IMG/VR virus record: IMGVR_UViG_3300042937_000979
Coordinates: 1-23,917 of that record
Strand: one strand, 5' to 3'
Length of the DNA stretch: 23,917 nt
Origin: a virus
Shown: positions 8,230 to 15,500 of the stretch, piece by piece
How the letters are laid out: each line of letters starts with the position of its first letter
How positions within the stretch are numbered: the stretch's first letter is position 1
Notes under the pieces: generated by a model
Database searches by the model: none
Seen by the model: the letters and a program-made list of their open reading frames with translations, nothing else
What the model was told of the DNA's origin: nothing
Program-made: the position numbers and the translations under genes

Positions 8230-8840
8230 TATATTACTCCGGTGGCTAATAGTTTAGCTAATTTATTTGCTTTTACCGTTGCTATTTGTTTAGCAACCCT
8301 GTTGGCTATATGTTCTGGTGATTGTTTACGACCGCGAGTTGTGTCACCTTGTTTTCTCTTAGCATCATCGGTACGTATTTTACCTATTCTAGATTGGCGT
8401 AATTTTTCTATATGTTCTGGTGATTGTTTTTTTCCAAAATTTGGATTTAATATTCCTTTCATTCCGTACATAGGATTATTTTCACCTGAAAAAGTTAAAC
8501 TTTTAATTTTTGAACCTTCGGATTTAATAATTGCAAAAATATGACTGGATATTTTATGTCGTTGTTGCCCTGGTCGTGCGCGATACAGCATACAGCTAAA
8601 TGCATTCCACATTTGATATTGGTGTTTAGTAGTAATTACCATTTTAGTAAGTAACCAATGACAAATAAAATGTTGCCGTGCTGTAAGTTTAACTAAATTA
8701 TCTTTTGTATTACTACCGCCAAGTGATTTAGGAATAATATGATGTTTTTCTGTATACTCTGCTGTTTCTTGCACACGTGCAGATTCTATGATATTAAAAT
8801 ACCATTTGCTATATTTGTTAATTAAAAACTCACTTGGCAT
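8229..8840 (-). CDS. Free-standing HNH homing endonuclease with NUMOD3 motifs
   Basis: A 203-aa site-specific DNA endonuclease of the homing type. The N-terminal HNH core is visible as HHIIPKSLGG (residues 33-42), N48-L49 and ARQHFICHWLL with H57 and H61. Two NUMOD3-like DNA-binding motifs follow: GENNPMYGMKGILNPNFGKK then QSPEHIEKLR (119-148), and GRKQSPEHIANRV (170-182). It is the first gene of the minus-strand late operon and shares the TAATG junction with gp14. Such free-standing endonucleases are typical selfish inserts next to conserved T4-like structural genes. The catalytic residues appear intact. Confidence 0.88.
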   Translation of the reverse strand: MPSEFLINKYSKWYFNIIESARVQETAEYTEKHHIIPKSLGGSNTKDNLVKLTARQHFICHWLLTKMVITTKHQYQMWNAFSCMLYRARPGQQRHKISSHIFAIIKSEGSKIKSLTFSGENNPMYGMKGILNPNFGKKQSPEHIEKLRQSRIGKIRTDDAKRKQGDTTRGRKQSPEHIANRVAKQIATVKANKLAKLLATGVI

Positions 8841-8861
8841 TGCGTAGTCCTGTATATCTAA

Positions 8862-8869
8862 TATTTAGC
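8862..8869 (-). promoter_or_regulatory. T4-type late promoter for the HNH-gp14-gp15 operon
   Basis: GCTAAATA on the minus strand matches the T4 late -10 element (TATAAATA class). The predicted start is near 8856. This gives a 16-nt leader with the Shine-Dalgarno-like CAGGA before the ATG at 8840, the same geometry as the gp13 leader. It is flanked by a 5-bp inverted repeat TCTAA/TTAGA (8857-8861 and 8870-8874). Confidence 0.6.
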
Positions 8870-8874
8870 TTAGA

Positions 8875-8903
8875 TTGACATAGCAACAAATAGATGTTAT
8901 ACT
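8875..8903 (+). promoter_or_regulatory. Consensus sigma70 promoter, predicted leaderless start
   Basis: TTGACA (8875-8880), 17-nt spacer, TATACT (8898-8903). The A of the ATG at 8910 is seven bases after the last -10 base, where transcription should start. The mRNA would therefore have essentially no 5' leader. Confidence 0.85.
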
Positions 8904-8909
8904 AGCCTT

Positions 8910-9176
8910 ATGAGTGAATTACAAACAAGTTTGGATTGGCCCGCTATGCAGACTGCGTTGGAAGCACCTGTACACAAAATTAAGAAGTTTGGCGGCGAGC
9001 TACGCCAAATGAGTGATAATATAGGCGGCATGATTAAAGCACTAAGTATTGAAGAGATAGAGTGCAGACGGCAACAAAAGCAAACAAGAAAACATAAAGA
9101 ACTTTTAGATAAGATAAATGAATATATTGCCGATTATGAACGCAACTTAACTTTTGCAGTATTATTGGCAGGTTGA
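8910..9176 (+). CDS. Small charged protein of unknown function, leaderless
   Basis: An 88-aa protein with no recognised domain. The second half (residues ~48-80) is strongly helical and charged (EEIECRRQQKQTRKHKELLDK), suggesting a coiled coil or nucleic-acid contact. It has no signal peptide or membrane segment. The gene is supported by a consensus sigma70 promoter placed so that the ATG is the +1 base, and by a stop just before the next promoter. No Shine-Dalgarno exists for this ATG or for the next in-frame ATG at 8946. It is expected to be made early, before late-gene expression, because it uses a host-type promoter. Confidence 0.72.
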   Translation: MSELQTSLDWPAMQTALEAPVHKIKKFGGELRQMSDNIGGMIKALSIEEIECRRQQKQTRKHKELLDKINEYIADYERNLTFAVLLAG

Positions 9177-9178
9177 GC

Positions 9179-9207
9179 TTGACAAATGAAGAAAATGGCT
9201 GTATAAT
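9179..9207 (+). promoter_or_regulatory. Perfect consensus sigma70 promoter
   Basis: TTGACA (9179-9184), 17-nt spacer, TATAAT (9202-9207): both hexamers and spacing are consensus. A Shine-Dalgarno AAGGAAG lies shortly before the ATG at 9240. The -35 begins 2 nt after the previous stop codon. Confidence 0.92.
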
Positions 9208-9239
9208 GCTATATATAAACTGTTAACAAGGAAGAACAA

Positions 9240-10418
9240 ATGGCTATTAAAATTGATGGTATGAAGAAAAAAGCTAAAGTAACACGTGACCCAATCTTCG
9301 CAGATGAGAAGAGTGTTGGTTCGGAGCCAGTATGGGATCCGGTACGTGCGTTAGAGTTTACAGATGAAGAATTTGACCATCACATGCGTATTAGTTTACG
9401 TTATTACAATTATTTCTACACAACCAAAGAACTTAAGAAGTACTTAGTTGAATGGGCACGTCAGCAAGCTGATGTAGCACATAAATTTGATAAAGCTACC
9501 ATTGATAAATTTGCTAAAGCATCTGATAGCTTACTACCACTTACACCTTGCGCATTAGCTAAAGCACATAAACAGGGCATGCCACTGCATGAAAAACACG
9601 TTGCATATCTAGTTAGTTCGATTAAGAAAGTAGTTGATAACTTAGTTGATGAAGTAGAAGTTGTTGACCCAACAGCACCAGTTGTAGTTAAAGTAACAAT
9701 TCAAGATCGACTTAACGAAATACTTAAAACACACATCTTGCACTTTGAAGAACTTGAAGATGCACTTATTGAAGGCAAAACAGTAGACCCAAAAGCATAC
9801 GATTACTTAACAGGTAAAAACGTCCCACAAGGTATGTTAAGTAGAATTGCGGCAGTATTTGAAAAACATCAAGACGAAATGAACGAAGCACGTGCTGGTA
9901 AAGATGAGCAACTGAATGAAGGCTATGCGCATTACAAAGCGGCAGACTATAAACGCTTTGATGCATTTTACACAAAACTAATTGCAGACTTAACTAGCTA
10001 CGGTCAAGTTAAGAAAGCAACTAAGAAAGTAACAGTACGTAAGCCACCTGCTAAAGAGAAGTTAGTTGCTAAACTAAAATATCTTAAAGAAGAAAAGACT
10101 TTACGCTTAGTATCTGTTAATCCAGTTGACATAGTCGGGGCTCAAACTCTCTGGGTATATGATACAAAAACACGCAAATTATATGTATATATTGCCGAAG
10201 ATCAAGGCGGCGCATTAGGAGTTAAAGGAACATCAATCATCGGGTATGATGAAAGTAAATCAACAGGCAAAACATTAAGAAAACCAGATATACAGCTCAA
10301 AGAATTTTTATCTGCGAATAAAGTAGCGTTGCGCACATTTATTAAAGATATCAAAGCAGTTGAAATTAAAGCAAATGGTAGAATAAACGCTAATCAGGTA
10401 TTATTAAAGGTTGCTTAA
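9240..10418 (+). CDS. Conserved-looking 392-aa protein of unknown function
   Basis: No domain recognised. It is mostly helical and Lys-rich, with a positively charged stretch at about residues 258-290 (VKKATKKVTVRKPPAKEKLVAKLKYLK). A C-terminal ~110-residue part is more beta-like (RLVSVNPVDIVGAQTLWVYD, RKLYVYIAEDQGGALGVKGT). The N-terminal part has an aromatic segment HHMRISLRYYNYFYTTKELKK at ~47-67. It has no signal peptide or membrane helix. It is driven by the strongest promoter in the window with a good Shine-Dalgarno, so it should be abundant early. It lies directly upstream of gp13, and its transcript would run into the gp13 hairpin. The basic linker suggests, but does not show, nucleic-acid binding. 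Confidence 0.85.
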   Translation: MAIKIDGMKKKAKVTRDPIFADEKSVGSEPVWDPVRALEFTDEEFDHHMRISLRYYNYFYTTKELKKYLVEWARQQADVAHKFDKATIDKFAKASDSLLPLTPCALAKAHKQGMPLHEKHVAYLVSSIKKVVDNLVDEVEVVDPTAPVVVKVTIQDRLNEILKTHILHFEELEDALIEGKTVDPKAYDYLTGKNVPQGMLSRIAAVFEKHQDEMNEARAGKDEQLNEGYAHYKAADYKRFDAFYTKLIADLTSYGQVKKATKKVTVRKPPAKEKLVAKLKYLKEEKTLRLVSVNPVDIVGAQTLWVYDTKTRKLYVYIAEDQGGALGVKGTSIIGYDESKSTGKTLRKPDIQLKEFLSANKVALRTFIKDIKAVEIKANGRINANQVLLKVA

Positions 10419-10440
10419 ATTTACAATTATCAAACCAAAG

Positions 10441-10476
10441 TCGTCCTGTAAGTGCTAAATATACGAAACAGGACGA
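10441..10476 (+). promoter_or_regulatory. RBS-sequestering hairpin enclosing a late promoter (gp13)
   Basis: A perfect 9-bp inverted repeat TCGTCCTGT (10441-10449) and ACAGGACGA (10468-10476), extendable by one G-U and two A-U pairs in RNA. The right arm contains the gp13 Shine-Dalgarno AGGA (10470-10473). Read-through RNA from the 9179 promoter would form the hairpin and hide the ribosome site. RNA starting at the late motif in the loop (+1 near 10467) lacks the left arm. Confidence 0.72.
10454..10461 (+). promoter_or_regulatory. T4-type late promoter for gp13
   Basis: GCTAAATA, identical to the motif upstream of the minus-strand HNH operon. The predicted +1 is near 10467, giving a 16-nt leader with AGGA 9 nt before the ATG. 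Confidence 0.62.
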
Positions 10477-10482
10477 TTTCAT

Positions 10483-11367
10483 ATGGCAACAGCAACTACA
10501 GGGTTAACACCCAACCTTAGTCTAACTACAGACAGTTTATATAATCCAGTTACTGGTACAGGTGCTGGGCATATTGCATTTGATGCATCACTATTGCTAC
10601 CAGAAGCACAGCAACGTAATGACATTGTTGATTATATTCGTTTACGTTTGGGTGATCAGATTGTTGATGTCGAAGCAGACAAAGAACATTACGACATGGG
10701 CATTAAACAAGCATTTGTACGTTATCGTCAACGCAGTTCAAACGCAGTAGAAGAAAGCTATGCGTTCTTAGATTTACAACCAGAAACACAAGAATACATA
10801 TTACCACGTGAGATTATGGATGTTAGAAAAATATTTCGTCGTGGTATCGGTAGTGTAACAGGCACAACAGCCAGCCAATTTGAACCATTTGCAAGTGGAT
10901 ATTTAAACACTTATATGTTAGTGGCAGGACGAGTAGGTGGACTTGCTAACTACGAATTGTTTACACAATACCAAGAGCTAGCAATGACTATGTTTGGTGG
11001 CTACATGAACTTTACGTTCAACAAAGCAACTAAAAAATTAACAGTATTGCGCAAACAACCTTGGCAAGGACCAAACTCTACTGCGGTAGAAAGTGTTGCG
11101 TTATGGGTATACAATGTTAAACCTGATAATATGTTGTTAAACGATCCGCAGGTATATCCGTGGATACAAGACTATGCTTATGCATTGGTGATGATGAGTA
11201 TAGGTCAAGCACGTGAGAAATTTGCTACTATTGCTGGTCCACAAGGCGGTGGCAGTTTAAATGGTGCAGCACTTAAAGCAGAAGGACAGGCATTGCTAGA
11301 TAAACTTGATGCTGAAATATCAACTTATGCCGACGGCGGGTCTCCGCTTACGTGGGTGACCGGCTAA
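10483..11367 (+). CDS. 13: Neck protein gp13
   Basis: The T4 gp13 homologue forms the neck ring between portal and tail and is needed for head completion. Matches: DIVDYIRLRLGDQIVDVEAD (residues 47-66; T4 KDVILRRLGAPIINVELT), the following helix DMGIKQAFVRYRQRSS, and C-terminal WIQDYAYALVMMSIGQAREK with GPQGGGSLNGAALKAEGQAL (T4 [20 protein letters not shown]...). The length of 294 aa is close to the 309 aa of T4. It is unusually separated from gp14 and gp15, which lie on the other strand. Translation is probably controlled by the hairpin and late promoter just upstream. Confidence 0.88.
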   Translation: MATATTGLTPNLSLTTDSLYNPVTGTGAGHIAFDASLLLPEAQQRNDIVDYIRLRLGDQIVDVEADKEHYDMGIKQAFVRYRQRSSNAVEESYAFLDLQPETQEYILPREIMDVRKIFRRGIGSVTGTTASQFEPFASGYLNTYMLVAGRVGGLANYELFTQYQELAMTMFGGYMNFTFNKATKKLTVLRKQPWQGPNSTAVESVALWVYNVKPDNMLLNDPQVYPWIQDYAYALVMMSIGQAREKFATIAGPQGGGSLNGAALKAEGQALLDKLDAEISTYADGGSPLTWVTG

Positions 11368-11375
11368 ATCAATAA

Positions 11376-11404
11376 TTGACACCTGTCTGAAATAAAAGTA
11401 TAAT
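11376..11404 (+). promoter_or_regulatory. Perfect consensus sigma70 promoter for dNMP kinase
   Basis: TTGACA (11376-11381), 17-nt spacer, TATAAT (11399-11404), followed by a Shine-Dalgarno AAAGGAA and the ATG at 11428. Confidence 0.92.
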
Positions 11405-11427
11405 ATACTATATACGAAAGGAATAGT

Positions 11428-12093
11428 ATGATTATATCAGTGACAGGCTTCATCGGTTCAGGTAAAGACACAATCGCAGATTACTTAGTAGCAGAACACG
11501 GCTTTAAGCGAGAGAGCTTTGCTGGCACACTTAAAGATGCAGTTGCTACAGTCTTTGGGTGGGATAGAGAATTACTAGAAGGGCGAAGCGCAGAAGGCAG
11601 AGCTTGGCGCGAAAAAGTAGACCCATGGTGGGCTAAACGCTTAAAGATGCCAAAACTAACTCCACGTTGGGTATTGCAAAACTGGGGCACAGAAGTATGT
11701 CGACATGGATTTCACACTGATATATGGATAGCAAGTCTCGAAAACAAATTACGTAAAACAAATGAAGACATTGTAATCTCAGATTGCCGCTTTCCAAATG
11801 AACTCAAAATGATTAAGAATATGGGCGGCAAAACAGTACGTGTTAAACGTGGCACTGAACCTGTATGGTACAATTCTGCTAAAGATGTTAATGCTGGTAT
11901 GAAACGTATTGGCTGGGCATTAGGTAAAGGCGAGTTAGAAAAGCTAGGCATACATCCAAGTGAGTATGCGTGGATTGGTACTAAGTTTGATGTTACTGTT
12001 ACCAATGATGGTACTATAGATGACTTATATGCTAACACCGAAGCGTTAATTATATCAGAAATCCGGAACGAGATCGCCTTGAGTCCAGCCTAG
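11428..12093 (+). CDS. 1: Deoxynucleoside monophosphate kinase (T4 gp1 type)
   Basis: Phosphorylates dNMPs (in T4 dTMP, dGMP and hydroxymethyl-dCMP) to the diphosphate for phage DNA synthesis. The P-loop is GFIGSGKDT (residues 7-15). The family features SFAGTLKDAVATVFGW (T4 QLAGPIKDALAYAWG), LQNWGTEVCR, IVISDCRFPNE (T4 YIVPDTRQDHE) and a C-terminal FDVTVTNDGTIDDL (T4 LVITNDGSLEEL) are all present. At 221 aa it is near the family length. It is a cytoplasmic enzyme. Its own consensus sigma70 promoter fits early expression although it is surrounded by late genes. The 3' end overlaps the convergent HNH-like gene by 39 nt. Confidence 0.9.
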   Translation: MIISVTGFIGSGKDTIADYLVAEHGFKRESFAGTLKDAVATVFGWDRELLEGRSAEGRAWREKVDPWWAKRLKMPKLTPRWVLQNWGTEVCRHGFHTDIWIASLENKLRKTNEDIVISDCRFPNELKMIKNMGGKTVRVKRGTEPVWYNSAKDVNAGMKRIGWALGKGELEKLGIHPSEYAWIGTKFDVTVTNDGTIDDLYANTEALIISEIRNEIALSPA

Positions 12094-12405
12094 CCCTTCT
12101 TTAACAATAGCAATTTGACAATTAGCGCATACTGTTCGTAAATTAAGTAATGCATTATTTTTTAAGTTACCATCGACATAGTATACACTAAGTTGTTCTT
12201 TATACTTTGCCTTAAAGCCACATTTCTCACAGTGTGGCTTTTTCTTATATCCAGCAAGTACCCAAGTTGGTTTTTGCGGTGTCAGTTTTCTATTTTTTCT
12301 GATACATCCACTACAGCGAGTCCGATAATGAGTAACTCCATTCCGCTTATAATTAACAGCGGCAAGGTTTCTAGTACAACTTTGACATAAAGGACGGTGT
12401 TCCAT
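12055..12405 (-). CDS. HNH-like zinc-finger protein, catalytic His replaced
   Basis: About 116 aa from the ATG at 12405; a TTG start at 12444 with an AAGGAG only 3 nt away would give 129 aa. It has two CxxC pairs (CQSC and CSGC) in the N-terminal half. The C-terminal half has CEKCGFKAKYKEQLSVYYVD followed by GNLKNNALLNLRTVCANCQ, the treble-clef HNH layout CxxC...xHxxDGN...NL..LCxxC. The expected first catalytic His is Tyr (YYVDGN) and the usual final His is Gln, so nuclease activity is doubtful. The ending WTQGDLVPDF looks like a family tail. A GCTAAATA on this strand (12410-12417) sits unusually close to the ATG and may be a late promoter giving almost no leader. It converges with the dNMP kinase gene. 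Confidence 0.75.
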   Translation of the reverse strand: MEHRPLCQSCTRNLAAVNYKRNGVTHYRTRCSGCIRKNRKLTPQKPTWVLAGYKKKPHCEKCGFKAKYKEQLSVYYVDGNLKNNALLNLRTVCANCQIAIVKEGLGWTQGDLVPDF

Positions 12406-12470
12406 ACTGTATTTAGCATGCCGCAGCACACAAACCTTTGCCAAAGGCTCCTTAAAAGCCTATATTTTGC

Positions 12471-12498
12471 TAATACTGATAAATATTTTAAAGTATTA
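12471..12498 (+). promoter_or_regulatory. Inverted repeat around the gp18 late promoter
   Basis: TAATACT (12471-12477) and AGTATTA (12492-12498) with a 14-nt loop that begins with the late motif GATAAATA. Predicted late transcripts start near 12491, so only the right arm would be in late RNA, as at gp13. The Shine-Dalgarno (AAGGA 12505-12509) is just outside the stem, so an effect on translation is less certain than at gp13. Confidence 0.5.
12478..12485 (+). promoter_or_regulatory. T4-type late promoter for gp18
   Basis: GATAAATA, one base from the T4 consensus TATAAATA. It gives a predicted leader of about 28 nt with AAAAGGA before the ATG at 12519. Confidence 0.7.
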
Positions 12499-12518
12499 TA
12501 ATAAAAGGATACTATACT

Positions 12519-15500
12519 ATGGCCGCATTACTATCACCAGGCGTATCAGTTAGCGTAATAGACGAAAGTCAATACACTCCGACTGCCGCTGGAACTATAC
12601 CTTACATTCTTCTTGCAACAGCACAAGATAAATTAACTCCGAGCAGTACTACTGCACTTGGAACAACAGCTGCAAATGCTGATAAATTACTTACTATTAC
12701 TAGCCAACGTGAATTAATTAGCACATTTGGTTATCCAGTATTCCAACAAGATGCACAAGGCAATCCAATCCATGCACATGAATTAAATGAATACGGTTTA
12801 CTTGCAGCGTACAGCGCATTAGGCGTAGCTAATAGAGTTTATGTACAACGTGCCGATGTTGATTTGAATCAACTTATAGGTACAAGCATTCGCCCAACAG
12901 GAACACCATCAGATGGTATTTACTGGCTTGATCAAACATATACTAACTTAGGATTACACGAGTTTGTTAACGGTGCTAGTTTTACTAGACAAAGTACAGC
13001 ATCGATTACTAGCACAGCATACTTGGTAGGCGGCGTAAATTCTGGTGCACCAATTAGTTCGTTTGGTGCTATCGGGCAATATGCAGTTAACTCAGCTAAT
13101 CCGTCGAGTCCTGTATATTTCAAACGTTATGACAATGTTTGGACATTGGTTGGTAGTGATGAATGGATGCTTGCTCATCCTGCAATTGTTGGTAGCGAAG
13201 CGAATCCGTCTGTATCAGCTGGACAACAATTAACTATCAATTCGATAACAGTAACACTAGGCGGTTCGGGTCTTCTTATTGATGATGTTGCAACTCAAAT
13301 TAATTCTGCCGCAATTCCTGGTGTAGTAGCAACAGTTAATGTTGCTGGACACATTGAATTACGTGTTAACGGATTAGCAAAAAGTAATGGTTCTACAGTA
13401 GACGGTAAACTTAAAATTGATGCAGGATCTCCTGATCTTGCTGCAATCCTGGGATTATGGGCAGGAGTAGAAATAACACGTACTCTATTAGCTCCAACAG
13501 TACAATTTAGTGATTATCGTAATGTTCCAGCATGGAGAGTAAGTGATGCACCGAATACACGCCCAAGTGGTAGTGTATGGATTAAAACAACAGCAACAGG
13601 CAATGGCGCATCATGGGCATTTAAACGCTACAGTTCTACAGCTGTCGGCTTTAGTCAAGTAGCTGCACCATTATATAATAATGATTTTACTGCAATCTAT
13701 GGTTTAGATTCAACAGGTGGTGGTGCAGGCATTGCTGCAGGAACATTGTACGTTAAATATGACACAGCAGGAAATAATACAGCTACATTTACAGCATACG
13801 AAAAACAAGTTGCTGGTTTAGTAAAAATAACAGGTATATCAAATCCTCCTGCATTAACTGCACATAATACATTTAGCCTAGCGGTATCTATTCCGGGCTC
13901 TGATGCTAAAACTCCTGTTACAGTTGAATTGTCAGGTACAACAGCATCATCATTTGTAGCAGACATTTTATCTAAAAATATACCAAACATTGTAGCTACT
14001 GTTGAATCCAGTGGCGCCGTTAGCATTAGTCATTTAGCTGGTGGTGTAATTGAATTTACAGCATTAACTGGCAGTCCGTTAACTACATTAGGTCTAGTTG
14101 GCTCAAGCCAGGCAACTTGCCCAACAAATGTATACTATGTTTCGTCAACTAAATGGTTAGCTAGTCCGTGGGCTCCGTTAGTATTTACTTTCTCAGATAC
14201 TGCACCTTATAGCAATCCAGCTGATGGCACATTGTGGTATTATAATAATCCACTTGATGTAGATATTATGATCAATGATGGTACTAACTGGAAAGGTTAT
14301 AGAACTGTTAGCAATGATGCACGTGGTTACAATTTAGTAGCAACTGATGTTAATGGACCAATATTATCTGCTAGTCAACCAACTACACAAAGCAATGGAA
14401 CAACTGCGGTAGTAGCAGGTGATTTGTGGATTGATACAAGTGATTTAGAAAATTATCCATTGATTCGTCGTTACACAGGTGCTACATGGGAATTATTAGA
14501 TAATACAGATCAAGTTAGTACTGATGGTGTAGTATTTGCCGATGCACGATGGGCAAATGCCGCAGTTGATCCAATAGTTGACTCATTACCGAGTATTGCA
14601 GATATGGCACTTGTTAGTTTCTTAGACTCAGATGCACCGGATTACAGACTATATGCACGTGGGACATTATTGTTTAACACACGTCGTAGTGGATACAATG
14701 TAAAACGATTTGAATCAAATTACTTAACTGACATAAACGGCATCGGCCAAAATTTTACTCCTGCAGCATGGATAAGCCATAGCGGAATTAATTCTGGAAC
14801 TGGTGTACCATACTTTGGACACAAAGCACAACGTAATACTGTAGTTGAGGCACTTAAATCTGCAATTGAAACTAGCGTAAACTTACGTGAAGAACAAGTT
14901 GAGTTTAACTTAATCGTTTGTCCTGGTTATCCAGAATTAATTCAAAACATGATTACTTTAAACAACGATCGCAAATCAACTGCATTTATTATCGGTGATA
15001 GTCCACTAACATTAAATTCAAGTTCAACTGCAATTACAACATGGGCAAGTAATGCTAATTTTGCAATTGATAATGGTACAGATGGTCTTGTAAGTACAAG
15101 TGAATATTTGGGTGTTTACTACCCAAGTGGTTATGCTACAAACTTAGATGGTAATAGCGTAGTTGTTCCAGCTTCACATGCAATGTTACGTACATATATA
15201 CGTAGTGACAATCAAAGTTATCCATGGTTTGCACCAGCTGGTGTACGTCGCGGTGTACTTGACAATGTAAGTTCAATTGGTTATGTTGATTTAGCTGATG
15301 GTAGTACATTTAAGAGCATTGGTGTTACTGTAGGTTTACGTGATGTATTATATACAAATCGTGTTAACCCATTAACAGTATTGCCAGGAGTTGGTTTAGT
15401 TGCATATGGCCAAAAAACTCGTGCTTCGATGACTAGTGCAATGGACCGAGTTAATGTTTCACGCCTAGTATGTTACTTACGATTAGTACTTGATAAAGTT

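Noticed and set aside
8068-8544. A 158-codon plus-strand frame across the gp14-HNH junction
   Set aside because: It lies opposite two well-supported minus-strand genes and its product is hydrophobic and unlike any family. There is no start signal.
10441-10476. Hairpin read as an intrinsic terminator of the 392-aa gene
   Set aside because: The loop is 18 nt and only TTT follows the stem. The stem contains the next gene's Shine-Dalgarno, so a regulatory hairpin fits better.
11712-12038. A 108-codon minus-strand frame inside dNMP kinase
   Set aside because: Shadow of a gene with complete P-loop and family motifs on the other strand.
12115-12133. TTGACA with a CATACT downstream on the plus strand
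   Set aside because: Spacing is only 8 nt and there is no acceptable -10 at 16-18 nt. It lies within the coding region of the HNH-like gene.
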